A DNA stretch of 44,963 nt from Acinetobacter sp. ANC 4204. GTDB taxonomy: Bacteria; Pseudomonadota; Gammaproteobacteria; Pseudomonadales; Moraxellaceae. Location: positions 1 through 44,963 of the forward strand of contig NZ_NEFZ01000014.1 of the NCBI RefSeq assembly GCF_002135205.1, read 5' to 3'. Position 1 is the first letter of the stretch. Each line of letters starts with the position of its first letter. Shown here piece by piece: positions 35,597-44,963 of the stretch. The translations under genes were made by a program, and so were the position numbers. The notes beneath the pieces were generated by a model, which saw only the letters and a list, made by a program, of their open reading frames with translations, was not told the DNA's origin and made no database searches.

Positions 35597-36532
35597 ATGT
35601 ATAAAGGTGTTGCATTATCAGTTTTAGCATCCGTCACTTTTGGGGTGTTATATTTTTATACCTTTTTTCTAAAACCTTTAGATAGTGAGCAAACCTTTGC
35701 TTGGCGTATGTTTGCCACACTTCCTTTTTTAACGGCATTTATGTGGTGGAGTGGTGACTTAAAACTGATCATTGAGTTATTTAAGCGTATTTTTAAACAA
35801 CCATGGATGATTGCATGGTTATTATTCAGTTCATTTTTATGTACGACCCAACTATGGCTGTTTTTATGGGGGCCGATGAATGGTCGTGGCTTACAAGTGT
35901 CCCTCGGCTATTTTTTACTGCCTTTGGTCATGGTATTGGTTGGTTGCATCCTTTACAAGGAAAAGCTATCCCGCTGGCAAATGGTTGCGGTCGCTTTTGC
36001 TGTGCTTGGGGTTGGACATGAAATTTGGCGTATTGGCAGTATGGCATGGGAAACAGTCTATGTTGCTGTGGCTTATCCTTTGTATTTCTTCTTGCGCCGT
36101 GTTTGTAAAACAGATCATTTGGGGGGCTTCTGGTGGGATCTGTGTTTAATTCTCCCTGTCGCATTTTATTTAGGATTTGTACAGAGTGATAGTTTAATGT
36201 TGATGCAGCAGTTTCCGCATCTTATTCTTGCTGTCATTGGTTTAGGTTTTCTAAGTGCGATGGGCTTGGGAAGTTATATTTTAGCAAGTCGTTATTTACC
36301 TTTTGTGATTTTTGGTTTGCTGAGTTATTTAGAACCAGTGCTGTTAGCTGGTGCATCCATTACGATGGGTGAGCGTGTTGAGGCGGGTGAGTGGTTCACC
36401 TATATTCCTATCTGGTTTGCTGTTTTGTTGCTGATTATTGAAGGCACTCTGCATTTATATAAACAACAGCAAAATAAAAAACAACTCGAGCGAAATATTG
36501 AGCATTTTGAAAAACAGCAGCATCCAGACTGA
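35597..36532 (+). CDS. rarD: RarD-type EamA-family permease
   Basis: This 311-residue inner-membrane protein has about ten transmembrane segments. The N-terminus MYKGVALSVLASVTFGVLYF and the internal GRGLQVSLGYFLLPLVMVLVG are characteristic of the RarD branch of EamA transporters. RarD was linked to chloramphenicol sensitivity in some bacteria, but the true substrate is unknown. A hydrophilic tail (KQQQNKKQLERNIEHFEKQQ) extends into the cytoplasm. Confidence 0.85.
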   Translation: MYKGVALSVLASVTFGVLYFYTFFLKPLDSEQTFAWRMFATLPFLTAFMWWSGDLKLIIELFKRIFKQPWMIAWLLFSSFLCTTQLWLFLWGPMNGRGLQVSLGYFLLPLVMVLVGCILYKEKLSRWQMVAVAFAVLGVGHEIWRIGSMAWETVYVAVAYPLYFFLRRVCKTDHLGGFWWDLCLILPVAFYLGFVQSDSLMLMQQFPHLILAVIGLGFLSAMGLGSYILASRYLPFVIFGLLSYLEPVLLAGASITMGERVEAGEWFTYIPIWFAVLLLIIEGTLHLYKQQQNKKQLERNIEHFEKQQHPD

Positions 36533-36855
36533 TCTGATCATGTTTGATGTTGCTATTGTGCTGGAATTTGGACGATGACTAAGTCTCTTATTTGTCTATT
36601 GCTCTTTAAGAATAGTTGACTGTTTGATAAAACATCATTTGTGTAACTGTTTATTTTTTATTTAAAAAAATTAGTTTTAGATTTTTCTACTGAAAAATCA
36701 TTGGACTAAATTCAATCATTTCTGAAATTAATAATGAATATACGATAAAAAACATCATGCATTTACAGCTTTCGATTCAAACTTGGCACTAAATCCTTTA
36801 CAATTGTTGGGTTTTGAAATTTATGCTTAGATTAAATTAATTAGAGGACGTATCT
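36533..36855. other. Gene-free stretch upstream of the GAPDH gene
   Basis: These 323 bases of AT-rich DNA carry the GAPDH promoter near their right end. No terminator for the rarD-like gene and no small gene were seen. Confidence 0.5.
36776..36804 (+). promoter_or_regulatory. Sigma-70 promoter of the GAPDH gene
   Basis: TTCAAA and TACAAT are separated by 17 bases. The -10 ends 51 bases before the GTG start codon. Confidence 0.55.
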
Positions 36856-38313
36856 GTGAGCAAAGAGACTATCATCGCCCTACACGCAGAACACCAAGGT
36901 CGCTGGAAAAACCGTGAAGAAATCGCAGAACAAATGATCGCTTTGATCGGTCAGCTTTACCGTGAAAAAAATATTGTAGTTTCAGTGTTTGGACGTTCTT
37001 TAGTTAACCGTTCAGTAATTCAAATTTTAAAAGCACACCGTTTCACACGTATGATGGACGTTGAGCTTTCAGTTGTGCATACATTCCCAATCCTTGAAGC
37101 GCTCGCTAAAATTGAAAATATTGGTACTGCTGAAATTGATCTAGGCAAATTAGCTGTTGCTTTCAAAGAGCAAGGTGGCGATGTTGATGCATTTGTTGCA
37201 GCAGCAGTTAAGTCTGTAGAAGGTCGCCCAACTTCTGTAGAAGGCCGTGACGTTGTACTTTACGGTTTTGGTCGTATTGGTCGTATTCTTGCGCGTTTAA
37301 TGATTGGTCAGTCTGGCCTTGGACGTGGCTTGAACTTAAAAGCGATTGTGGTTCGTAAGTCTTCTGATGGTGATTTAGAAAAACGTGCGTCTTTATTACG
37401 CCGTGACTCAATCCATGGTCCTTTCTCTGGTACGATTTCTGTTGATGAAGAAAACGAAGCAATTATTGCAAATGGTCAATTCATCAAAGTGATTTATGCA
37501 TCTAACCCATCTGAAGTTGACTACACTGATTATGGCATCAGCAATGCGCTTGTGATTGACAACACGGGTAAATGGCGTGATGCAGAAGGTCTTGCTCAAC
37601 ACCTTAAATGTCCTGGTGCTGCACGTGTAATTCTAACTGCACCTGGTAAAGGTGACATGAAGAACGTGGTATTTGGTGTGAACCAAGCAGACATTCTTGA
37701 TGAAGACAAAATCATCTCAGCTGCAAGTTGTACTACAAACGCGATTACACCAACACTTAAAGTACTACATGACAAATACACAGTGTTGAATGGTCACGTT
37801 GAAACAGTTCACTCATTCACAAATGACCAGAACTTAATTGACAACTACCATAAAGCAGACCGCCGTGGTCGTGCTGCAACATTGAACATGGTAATTACTG
37901 AAACTGGTGCGGCTAAAGCGGTTGCTAAAGCACTTCCAGCACTGCAAGGTAAACTGACAGGTAACTCTGTACGTGTTCCAACACCAAACGTTTCACTTGC
38001 GATTCTAAATTTAACTTTAGACAAAGAAGTTGATCGTGATGAAGTGAACGAATACATTCGTAAAATCTCAATCAGCTCAAGCCTTCAAGGTCAGATCGGT
38101 TATACCAACTCGACTGAAGTTGTATCATCTGACTTTATCGGTTCGCGTACTGCTGGTGTATTTGATGCGCAAGCAACCATTACTTCGGGCAACCGTTTAA
38201 CTGCGTATGTTTGGTACGATAACGAAGTAGGTTATAGCTGCCAAGTATTACGTATTGCAGAGCAAATGGGTGGCGTAAGCTATCCTAAAATTCCTACTGA
38301 AACAAATGCATAA
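36856..38313 (+). CDS. gap: Long glyceraldehyde-3-phosphate dehydrogenase
   Basis: This enzyme interconverts glyceraldehyde 3-phosphate and 1,3-bisphosphoglycerate with NAD(P). The 485 residues consist of a helical N-terminal extension (1-130) and a GAPDH body with GFGRIGR (137-143), active-site C292 (SAASCTTN) and H319 (ETVHSFTNDQ). The start is GTG with GAGG upstream. Usual GAPDHs are near 335 residues. Longer homologues exist in gammaproteobacteria, but I do not know what the extension does. The gene uses well-adapted codons and is monocistronic with a strong terminator, which suggests high expression. Confidence 0.92.
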   Translation: MSKETIIALHAEHQGRWKNREEIAEQMIALIGQLYREKNIVVSVFGRSLVNRSVIQILKAHRFTRMMDVELSVVHTFPILEALAKIENIGTAEIDLGKLAVAFKEQGGDVDAFVAAAVKSVEGRPTSVEGRDVVLYGFGRIGRILARLMIGQSGLGRGLNLKAIVVRKSSDGDLEKRASLLRRDSIHGPFSGTISVDEENEAIIANGQFIKVIYASNPSEVDYTDYGISNALVIDNTGKWRDAEGLAQHLKCPGAARVILTAPGKGDMKNVVFGVNQADILDEDKIISAASCTTNAITPTLKVLHDKYTVLNGHVETVHSFTNDQNLIDNYHKADRRGRAATLNMVITETGAAKAVAKALPALQGKLTGNSVRVPTPNVSLAILNLTLDKEVDRDEVNEYIRKISISSSLQGQIGYTNSTEVVSSDFIGSRTAGVFDAQATITSGNRLTAYVWYDNEVGYSCQVLRIAEQMGGVSYPKIPTETNA

Positions 38314-38330
38314 TTTGTAGTAGTGATCAA

Positions 38331-38357
38331 AAAGAGCCTCATATGAGGCTCTTTTTT
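38331..38357 (+). terminator. Terminator of the GAPDH gene
   Basis: AAAGAGCCTC and GAGGCTCTTT arms surround ATAT, extended by further T residues. Confidence 0.9.
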
Positions 38358-38564
38358 TTACTTGCTGATTTATAAAATTTGTACATATATGTCAGGATTG
38401 GCATAAGTATTGAATTTCATGGTAAGAGTTGCCAATGCTTAATTCTGACTTATTTACTTAGAATAATTGGAACATTTTATTGAAATAGACATTTATATAT
38501 TTATCGAGTCAGGTTGGGATGACCTGTAAACAGACTGGGCTGACAAAAGGATTAGACTTGTCAG

Positions 38565-39314
38565 ATGAAGAATCAAAATAAAAAAAGGAATTTGACTTTG
38601 CAAGTGAAACACCTACTCAGTGGATTGGTATTTATTGTGTTAGCAACCATGTGTGGTGTATTCATCGCTATTTGGATGTTTAAACACTTTAATATCTATA
38701 TTCCCTTAGAAAATCAAAAAGTCAGTATTGATCTACAAGAGCCTTTACAAGCTGAGGTCAAAATTCATGACGCTTTAGATGTGGATGTGACAGGGCGTGT
38801 GAATGCTGAAATTCCGATCCGAGAAAACCTGAATATTCCACTGACCCAAACTCTGACACCACGTGTGTATTTTGATAATCAAGTCCCGATCAAAACCAGC
38901 ATTCCAGTGCGTGAAATCTTGAAAATTAATCAGAGTATGCCTGTGGATACCAAGGTGCAGGTAAAAGTCATGGGACGAGATGTAACTTTGCCTTTAAAAG
39001 GTAATATTCCTATTCAGTTGGATGTTCCAATTCATATTGATGTGCCACTGGAACAGCAAGTACACCTCAAATTTGATGCACCTGTAAAAACTGTACTGAA
39101 AGAAAATCTACATATTCCAGTAAATACAGTGGTTAAGACCAATATTCCAATACAAGGGCATTTAAACGTTCCTATTAAAACGGCATTGAAAGCTTCGGTG
39201 GATGTGCAAAATACATTGCCAATTGAAATTAAGCAGGGGGAGTTGAAGATTCCACTCAACAGTTTGCAATTCTTGCGTGAAAAACCTCTATCTCAAGAAC
39301 ACGTGAAGCCATAG
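38565..39314 (+). CDS. Membrane-anchored beta-repeat protein 1
   Basis: I do not recognise the family. The 249 residues have a basic N-terminus, one transmembrane helix (about 16-38) and a roughly 210-residue outer part built from short alternating strands with recurring I/V-P-I/V pairs, such as ENLNIPLTQTL, KTSIPVREILK, GNIPIQLDVPIHIDVPLEQQ and HLNVPIKTALKAS. The period is roughly 8-16 residues. No cysteine occurs after the helix. It is the first of a two-gene unit and is followed eight bases later by a similar protein. A structural or lipid-contacting envelope role is possible but unproven. Confidence 0.78.
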   Translation: MKNQNKKRNLTLQVKHLLSGLVFIVLATMCGVFIAIWMFKHFNIYIPLENQKVSIDLQEPLQAEVKIHDALDVDVTGRVNAEIPIRENLNIPLTQTLTPRVYFDNQVPIKTSIPVREILKINQSMPVDTKVQVKVMGRDVTLPLKGNIPIQLDVPIHIDVPLEQQVHLKFDAPVKTVLKENLHIPVNTVVKTNIPIQGHLNVPIKTALKASVDVQNTLPIEIKQGELKIPLNSLQFLREKPLSQEHVKP

Positions 39315-39322
39315 GAGGGAGT

Positions 39323-40003
39323 ATGTGGATATTCCAGTCCGCGAAGCGGCTTGTCTTGAGTTTTGTGTGTGTTGTCATTTTGGTGGGTGCGCTGTTTTGG
39401 TTTTACCTGAATATTCAAGCCAGTATGCAAGTGTCTGCAAATGAAGCACAAATTCAACTGTCAGACTCTTTACCGACAAAAATACAAGTCGGTAATTATT
39501 TAGAAACTCAATCTGTTGGAACTTTAGATACGCAACTGAAAATTGATCAAAAAATTAATTTGCCTTTACATGGAAAATATTTGGCAAATTTGGAGTTCGA
39601 AGTAGAAGTACCTGTTTCTGTATCGGTTGATTATCAAACCGAGGTGCTTATTGATCAAAACATGCCGTTGGAGACCAATACGGATTTAATTTATCAGAAT
39701 AAACTGTTGCCTAAGTTTCCACTCACTTTGGATATTCCGATTAAACTGGCTGTGCCATTTCATTTAAAGCAAGACTATCAGATTCCGATCAAAATTATGT
39801 TTAATGGCTTGGTTTATTTTGAGTTCAATGAGCAAGTACGACTGCATGTGTTGCATCAGTTTGCGCCACAGCTTAATTTGAATGATCCAATGACTATGCG
39901 AAAAATAGCAAGCTTCAATGCCACCATGTATAACACGGAGCGGAGTACGACAGCGAACTTGGAGATGAATATGACACTACCTGTGAAGAATATTCATCCA
40001 TAA
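39323..40003 (+). CDS. Membrane-anchored beta-repeat protein 2
   Basis: I do not recognise the family. The 226 residues have one N-terminal transmembrane helix (about 9-29) and an outer domain with the same strand-and-proline style as its upstream neighbour (DQKINLPLHGKYL, EVEVPVSVSVDYQ, PLTLDIPIKLAVPFHLKQDY). The match is in pattern more than identity, so it may be an old duplicate or a partner. The C-terminal 60 residues are less repetitive. A near-perfect AGGAGG site precedes the ATG, so it may be translated better than the first gene. Confidence 0.78.
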   Translation: MWIFQSAKRLVLSFVCVVILVGALFWFYLNIQASMQVSANEAQIQLSDSLPTKIQVGNYLETQSVGTLDTQLKIDQKINLPLHGKYLANLEFEVEVPVSVSVDYQTEVLIDQNMPLETNTDLIYQNKLLPKFPLTLDIPIKLAVPFHLKQDYQIPIKIMFNGLVYFEFNEQVRLHVLHQFAPQLNLNDPMTMRKIASFNATMYNTERSTTANLEMNMTLPVKNIHP

Positions 40004-40005
40004 AG

Positions 40006-40034
40006 AAAACACCACCAATCATTGGTGGTGTTTT
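40006..40034. terminator. Bidirectional terminator after the beta-repeat genes
   Basis: AAAACACCACCAA and its perfect complement surround TCA. It serves the plus-strand pair and the convergent reductase gene, whose stop is at 40058. Confidence 0.9.
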
Positions 40035-40057
40035 CATGTGAAAATCAAAAGGGTGGC

Positions 40058-40909
40058 TTAAAGTGCAGCTTTGATCGCATCTTGAATGTTCGTAGTTTTA
40101 CGTCCAATCAATTGTTCTAGGTCTTGACTGTCACTATACATTGCACCTTGTATAGTTTGAATGTCTGCATCAACGATGACCTCAACTAAGCCAGCAGGTA
40201 AGCCCGCCTGAGTTAGGCCTTGAGTGTATTCTTCCGCACTTAGGTTTTGATAATTAATGGTTTTACTCGCTGCTTGACCAATCAATGTTGCAAGCTCTGA
40301 GAGGCTAAAGCTTTGTGAACCTGCTAGTTCATAGATTTGATTATCATGGCCAGTTGACGTTAAGACTTTCGCTGCAGCTTCAGCATAATCTATGCGTGAT
40401 GCCGAGCTAATGCGACCATCTTGAGCTGCTCCAAAAAGCGTCCCAATTTCAATGGTGTGAGCAACACCTGCAAGGTAGTTTTCGCTATACCAGTTATTTC
40501 TTAAGAAGGTGTAGCGTAGTCCACTATCTTGAATCAGTTTTTCAGTTTCACGGTGTTCTTGGGCTAAGCCGAGTGGCGATGTATCTGCACGTAGTAAGCT
40601 AGTATAAGCAAGATAAGGAACACCGGCCACTTTTGCAGCATCAATCACTGCCTTGTGCTGAGGTGTACGGCGACCGACTTCATTTGCAGAAATGAGTAAT
40701 AATTTATCTATACCTGATAGAGCAGGGACTAAAGTTTCAGGTCGGTCATAGTCAAACTCACGCACTTCGATATTTTGTGCTGTGAGATGTGTCGCTTTAG
40801 CTGGGTTTCGCACAAGCGCAACAATGTTGTTGGCCTCAGTTTGTAGTAAAAGTTTTTCTATCACAATAGAACCCAATTGGCCTGTTGCACCTGTGATTGC
40901 AATTTTCAT
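40058..40909 (-). CDS. NmrA/QorB-type NAD(P)H-dependent oxidoreductase
   Basis: This 283-residue atypical short-chain reductase has an N-terminal Rossmann motif GATGQLGS (7-14). NmrA/QorB family segments such as VALVRNPAKA, KLLLISANEVGRRTPQHKAV and LRYTFLRNNWYSEN follow. QorB (YtfG) reduces quinones with NADPH. AGGTGA precedes the ATG. It is divergent from an HxlR regulator gene, the same pairing as E. coli ytfG-ytfH, which supports the QorB-like call. The catalytic tyrosine is not certain. Confidence 0.85.
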   Translation of the reverse strand: MKIAITGATGQLGSIVIEKLLLQTEANNIVALVRNPAKATHLTAQNIEVREFDYDRPETLVPALSGIDKLLLISANEVGRRTPQHKAVIDAAKVAGVPYLAYTSLLRADTSPLGLAQEHRETEKLIQDSGLRYTFLRNNWYSENYLAGVAHTIEIGTLFGAAQDGRISSASRIDYAEAAAKVLTSTGHDNQIYELAGSQSFSLSELATLIGQAASKTINYQNLSAEEYTQGLTQAGLPAGLVEVIVDADIQTIQGAMYSDSQDLEQLIGRKTTNIQDAIKAAL

Positions 40910-40963
40910 AAGTCACCTATATTGGTTGTTTTCTGTACTTGATGGTTTTATCCTAATCTAGTA

Positions 40964-40998
40964 ACTTACTAAGTGAAAGTACGTACCAAAAAGTAAGT
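40964..40998. promoter_or_regulatory. Probable HxlR operator between divergent genes
   Basis: ACTTACT (40964-40970) and AGTAAGT (40992-40998) form an inverted repeat whose centre nearly coincides with the palindrome GTACGTAC (40979-40986). This sits between the reductase and regulator starts. Confidence 0.5.
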
Positions 40999-41021
40999 AA
41001 TAAACCAAATGGAGAGAAATG

Positions 41022-41405
41022 ATGCACACCTATGCAACAAGCAAACTATTAGGTCAAGTTTTATCCACTGAGTGCCCATCTCGTGACATATTGGAACATC
41101 TTACGAGCAAATGGTCAGTACTGGTGTTGCGTTGTTTGAGTGATGGTGTACACCGTTTTAGTGAATTGAGACAGCGTATAGAAGGGGTGAGTGAGAAAAT
41201 GCTTTCCCAAACCCTTAAAACACTTGAGCAAGATGGTTTTATTTTACGGACGGTTTATCCTGTAGTTCCACCTAAAGTTGAGTATCAATTGACGATACTG
41301 GGCTCCCAAGCGGCCGAAAAAACCATGTATCTAATTGGATGGATTGAAAAAAGTTTGCCTGAGATCTTGGAAAATAAAGAGCGAGTCTCAGCTTTAAAAA
41401 AATAA
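41022..41405 (+). CDS. HxlR-family transcriptional regulator
   Basis: This is a winged-helix regulator of 127 residues. The central SKWSVLVLRCLSDGVHRFSELRQRIEGVSEKMLSQTLKTLEQDGFILR block is split here across helices typical of HxlR/DUF24 proteins (segments SKWSVLVLRCL, RFSELRQRI and EKMLSQTLKTLEQ). A cysteine near residue 18 (TECPSRDIL) is at the position used for redox sensing in YodB/QorR-type members. GGAGAG fits the ATG at 41022 better than the one at 41019. It probably represses the divergent reductase. Confidence 0.87.
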   Translation: MHTYATSKLLGQVLSTECPSRDILEHLTSKWSVLVLRCLSDGVHRFSELRQRIEGVSEKMLSQTLKTLEQDGFILRTVYPVVPPKVEYQLTILGSQAAEKTMYLIGWIEKSLPEILENKERVSALKK

Positions 41406-41689
41406 CTTAACAACAAAATAAGCAGAATAAATGGTTTGAATTAAGTGAGTTATAGGTTTCACAAAAAGCCATAGATTTGCTTGTAACAGAGTATATGCTG
41501 CTTAATTTATGTAAGTTGAGCATGGGATTAGGTTGATTGTTTTCAGGGACAAAACTGAAGAAAATCAAGAGAAAAAGAGCTAAATGCACGTTTTTAAGTG
41601 ATTTGTCACTAAATTTCATGTTTCGCTCAATAATTCTATTCGAGAAATTTTGTAAAATATGGCAGAATATGCGGTTTTAAAGTATTTAG

Positions 41690-42913
<1,224 letters not shown>

Positions 42914-42939
42914 GCTCGTAATGAGTAACTGAGGACAAG

Positions 42940-44073
42940 ATGATAGAAGTGGTAGATGGGCAACGTAAGCTCGAAGCTTGTAAACGAATCGTTGTTAAAA
43001 TCGGATCATCTTTACTCACAGCAAATGGGCAAGGTTTAGATATAGATGCAATTTCGCATTGGGCGAAACAAATTGCAGATCTACACAATGCAGGACATGA
43101 GATTATTCTGGTGTCATCAGGAGCTGTGGCTGAAGGTATGGTTCGTATGAAGCTAGACAGCCGACCCACCGATCTACCCAGTCTTCAGGCGTGTGCTGCC
43201 ATTGGTCAGATGGGCCTGATTCATACATGGTCGAGTGTGCTTGAAAAACACCATATTCAGACTGCACAAGTGTTGTTGACCCATGATGACTTGGCAGACC
43301 GTCGTCGTTACTTAAACTCATGTGATGCTTTACAGAACTTGATTGAATGGCATGTGATCCCTGTAATCAACGAAAATGACACGGTTTCGACCGATGAAAT
43401 TCGCTTTGGTGACAATGACACGCTGGCCGCGATGGTTGCTGGTCAAGTGCATGCAGATTTGTTAATTATTTTGACTGATCAGCAAGGTATGTTTGACTCA
43501 GACCCACGTTCAAACCCAGACGCGAAACTGTTCCATACCGTGCGTGCTTTAGATGAAAGCTTGTTTGATATGGCTGGCGGTGGTGGTAAGTTTGGTCGTG
43601 GCGGCATGTTGACCAAAGTCCGTGCTGCACGCTTGGCTGCAAAGTCTGGCTGTCCAACGCTGATTGCCAGTGGTGAAAGTGATAATGTGCTTGCACGTTT
43701 GATGGATGGTGAAATGCTTGGGACATTGTTTATTACTGACAATGACCGCATTACTGCTCATCAACAATGGTTAGCGGCTCACTTACAAACAGCAGGTCGT
43801 TTGGTGTTGGATGATGGTGCGGTTAAGGCCATTAAAGACAATCATCGTAGTTTACTTCCGGTTGGCGTGAAAGCTGTGGAAGGGCATTTTGAGCGCGGTG
43901 ACGTGGTTGAATGTGTTGATATTCAAGGCGGTCGTGTTGCGGTCGGACGTGTCAACTTTAGTTCGCGTTCTGCGGAGTTGGTCAAGGGCTTGGCGTCAGA
44001 TAAAGTTCATCAAGTTCTAGGTGAAGCACGGTCACTTGAGATGATTCATCGTAACCACATGGCAATCTACTGA
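42940..44073 (+). CDS. proB: ProB, glutamate 5-kinase
   Basis: ProB phosphorylates glutamate, the first committed step of proline synthesis. The 377 residues have an amino-acid-kinase domain with VVKIGSSLL (K20), [10 protein letters not shown], and [17 protein letters not shown], plus a C-terminal PUA domain (about 290-370). GAGGA precedes the ATG. proA is not adjacent. The obgE-proB order occurs in other proteobacteria. Confidence 0.96.
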   Translation: MIEVVDGQRKLEACKRIVVKIGSSLLTANGQGLDIDAISHWAKQIADLHNAGHEIILVSSGAVAEGMVRMKLDSRPTDLPSLQACAAIGQMGLIHTWSSVLEKHHIQTAQVLLTHDDLADRRRYLNSCDALQNLIEWHVIPVINENDTVSTDEIRFGDNDTLAAMVAGQVHADLLIILTDQQGMFDSDPRSNPDAKLFHTVRALDESLFDMAGGGGKFGRGGMLTKVRAARLAAKSGCPTLIASGESDNVLARLMDGEMLGTLFITDNDRITAHQQWLAAHLQTAGRLVLDDGAVKAIKDNHRSLLPVGVKAVEGHFERGDVVECVDIQGGRVAVGRVNFSSRSAELVKGLASDKVHQVLGEARSLEMIHRNHMAIY

Positions 44074-44090
44074 TTTAAACGCATGAAAAA

Positions 44091-44115
44091 ATCCTGCTCT
44101 CGAGCGGGATTTTTT
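44091..44115 (+). terminator. Terminator of proB
   Basis: ATCCTGCT and AGCGGGAT arms (one T-G pair) with a CTCG loop are followed by a T run. A residues on the left also permit function for the convergent PAP2 gene, whose stop is at 44131. Confidence 0.88.
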
Positions 44116-44130
44116 GTTTTAAAGAGAAAG

Positions 44131-44727
44131 TTATTTGATATAGCCTTTTTGAATAAGGGGCTTAAATAAGTAAAAGTGAAGGGTGAGTGCCCATTGCATG
44201 ATTTTCTCTTTATAGAGATTCCAAAGGGTTAAGCCAAAGAAGTTTAAGGCAAAAGCCAATAGAAAAGCGCCGAGCATATCTAAAGGGAAGTGCACACCGA
44301 GATAGACACGTGACCATGCAACAAGCCAAGCCATAATCAAGAGAAAAACTCCCAGTTTGCGCTGTACCGAGAACAGATAAGAAAAGGCAATACTGCTAAA
44401 AATCAGCATATGGTCACTCGGGAATGAACCATTAGGTGTATGGTAAATGAGAGTACGTCCAACATTCATGACAAAAGGCCGTGGGTGATAATACGCATGA
44501 GAAATACATTGGCTGATCAAAATGGCGATACTGGTAAAGATAAACGCCTTCAATATCTGTTTTTTAGTGTCATAGTTGCCACGTAGCCAAAACCAAGCAA
44601 ACAATAAAATAATGCAATAGAGCAGGTCATTGGCGATGAATATGGCAAAATGAATACCGGTATTGCTAGCTTCGGGAGATGCATTAATCCATGAAAAAAG
44701 CGATAAATTAAGTTCAGAAAGGGTCAT
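44131..44727 (-). CDS. PAP2-family phosphatase, BcrC-like
   Basis: This is a 198-residue, roughly six-helix membrane protein of the PAP2 superfamily. HPRP (81-84), PSDH (103-106) and SRVYLGVHFPLD (H146, D150) form the usual three-part active site. The first motif lacks the common lysine seven residues before R83, where it has S76. The sequence resembles BcrC-type undecaprenyl-diphosphate phosphatases, which recycle the cell-wall carrier lipid. No clear ribosome-binding site is visible. The start is only 61 bases from an IS30-family transposase reading in the same direction. Confidence 0.82.
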   Translation of the reverse strand: MTLSELNLSLFSWINASPEASNTGIHFAIFIANDLLYCIILLFAWFWLRGNYDTKKQILKAFIFTSIAILISQCISHAYYHPRPFVMNVGRTLIYHTPNGSFPSDHMLIFSSIAFSYLFSVQRKLGVFLLIMAWLVAWSRVYLGVHFPLDMLGAFLLAFALNFFGLTLWNLYKEKIMQWALTLHFYLFKPLIQKGYIK

Positions 44728-44788
44728 GAAGTAGGGTGATATTTATAAAGTGCGAAAATGTGTCACAATTTTGTCATATTGTTAAAAC

Positions 44789-44963
44789 TTAGATTAGCAT
44801 TTGAAGTGCAACACCATGTTGTTGCCATAATACCTGACTCGGACTTTTAAAGCTGAGTCTTTTTCTTGGGCGATGATTCAAACGTTGAGTGATTTCTGAG
44901 ATATATTCATCCGTATAGGCATTTAAATTACTGCCTTTTTTAATGTATTGTCTGATTAAACCA
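44789..44963 (-). CDS. IS30-family transposase, C-terminal fragment
   Basis: The frame enters from the right edge and ends at 44789. Its 57 residues include QYIKKGSNLNAYTDEYIS, ITQRLNHRPRKRL and SPSQVLWQQHGVALQMLI. The N-R-P-R-K-R-L motif followed by the P-x-x-V segment is the classical IS30-family C-terminus, close to what I recall for ISAba125. Naming the element needs the full length. The terminal inverted repeat should lie at or just below 44789, but I cannot fix it from one end. Confidence 0.85.
   Translation of the reverse strand, partial: GLIRQYIKKGSNLNAYTDEYISEITQRLNHRPRKRLSFKSPSQVLWQQHGVALQMLI

Noticed and set aside
36776..36804. Sigma-54 reading of TTGGCACTAAATCC upstream of the GAPDH gene
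   Set aside because: The GG is not followed by GC at ten bases. A sigma-70 promoter with 17-base spacing explains the region better.
41407..41619. 70-codon minus-strand frame between the HxlR gene and obgE
   Set aside because: It has a hydrophobic N-terminal stretch but no ribosome-binding site, and its composition follows the AT-rich background. It is not supported as a gene.

Overview
The window is about 45 kb of AT-rich gammaproteobacterial chromosome. Gene content and order point to Acinetobacter: lepA-lepB-DUF4845-rnc-era-recO-pdxJ-miaE, pabC-mltG-tmk, a sulfate operon carrying cysB, and IS4- and IS30-type transposase ends. This is inferred from family recognition and not from a database search. 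Each end of the window lies inside an insertion-sequence transposase (IS4 family on the left, IS30 family on the right), as expected of an assembly contig that breaks at repeated IS copies. The interior is mostly core genome. I found no prophage, CRISPR array, integrase or resistance cassette.

Layout. 1-158: 5' end of an IS4-family transposase. 291-5796 (minus): sulfate-uptake operon sbp, alpha/beta hydrolase, cysT, cysW, cysA, cysB. 5961-8430 (plus): pabC-mltG-tmk, then a hotdog thioesterase; nadB on minus; a DegP/MucD-type protease on plus. 12353-20100 (plus): a thioesterase, then the long lepA, lepB, DUF4845, rnc, era, lipoprotein, recO, pdxJ, miaE cluster. 20194-21787 (minus): a membrane protein with its TetR regulator, then tRNA-Asn. 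22038-26398: smaller accessory genes (an unrecognised protein, a PaaI-type thioesterase, a GFA protein, a DMT transporter, a MATE transporter). 26474-32555 (mostly minus): an aminotransferase, a small basic protein (plus), a CmpA/NrtA-type nitrate-binding lipoprotein, a double-PAS GGDEF protein, and a macro-like protein. 32725-40003 (plus): uvrB, a lipocalin, rarD-like, a long GAPDH, and a tandem pair of membrane-anchored beta-repeat proteins. 40058-44727: an NmrA-type reductase divergent from an HxlR regulator, obgE, proB, and a PAP2 phosphatase. 44789-44963: 3' end of an IS30-family transposase.

How genes work together. Sbp, CysT, CysW and CysA form a complete sulfate ABC importer, and its LysR activator CysB is the last gene of the same run. 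LepA, LepB, RNase III, Era and RecO link translation, export, RNA maturation, ribosome assembly and repair in one transcription unit. The TetR/membrane-protein pair and the HxlR/reductase pair each have palindromes suited to local autoregulation.

Most notable observations: (i) a perfectly spaced sigma-54 promoter, with upstream NtrC-like sites, in front of an nrtA-like gene that has no permease beside it; (ii) a long hairpin that would mask the ribosome-binding site of the IS4 transposase in read-through transcripts; (iii) two adjacent, unrecognised single-pass membrane proteins with periodic beta-strand sequence; (iv) a gap-free 140-residue internal duplication in the GGDEF protein; (v) a GAPDH with about 130 extra N-terminal residues.
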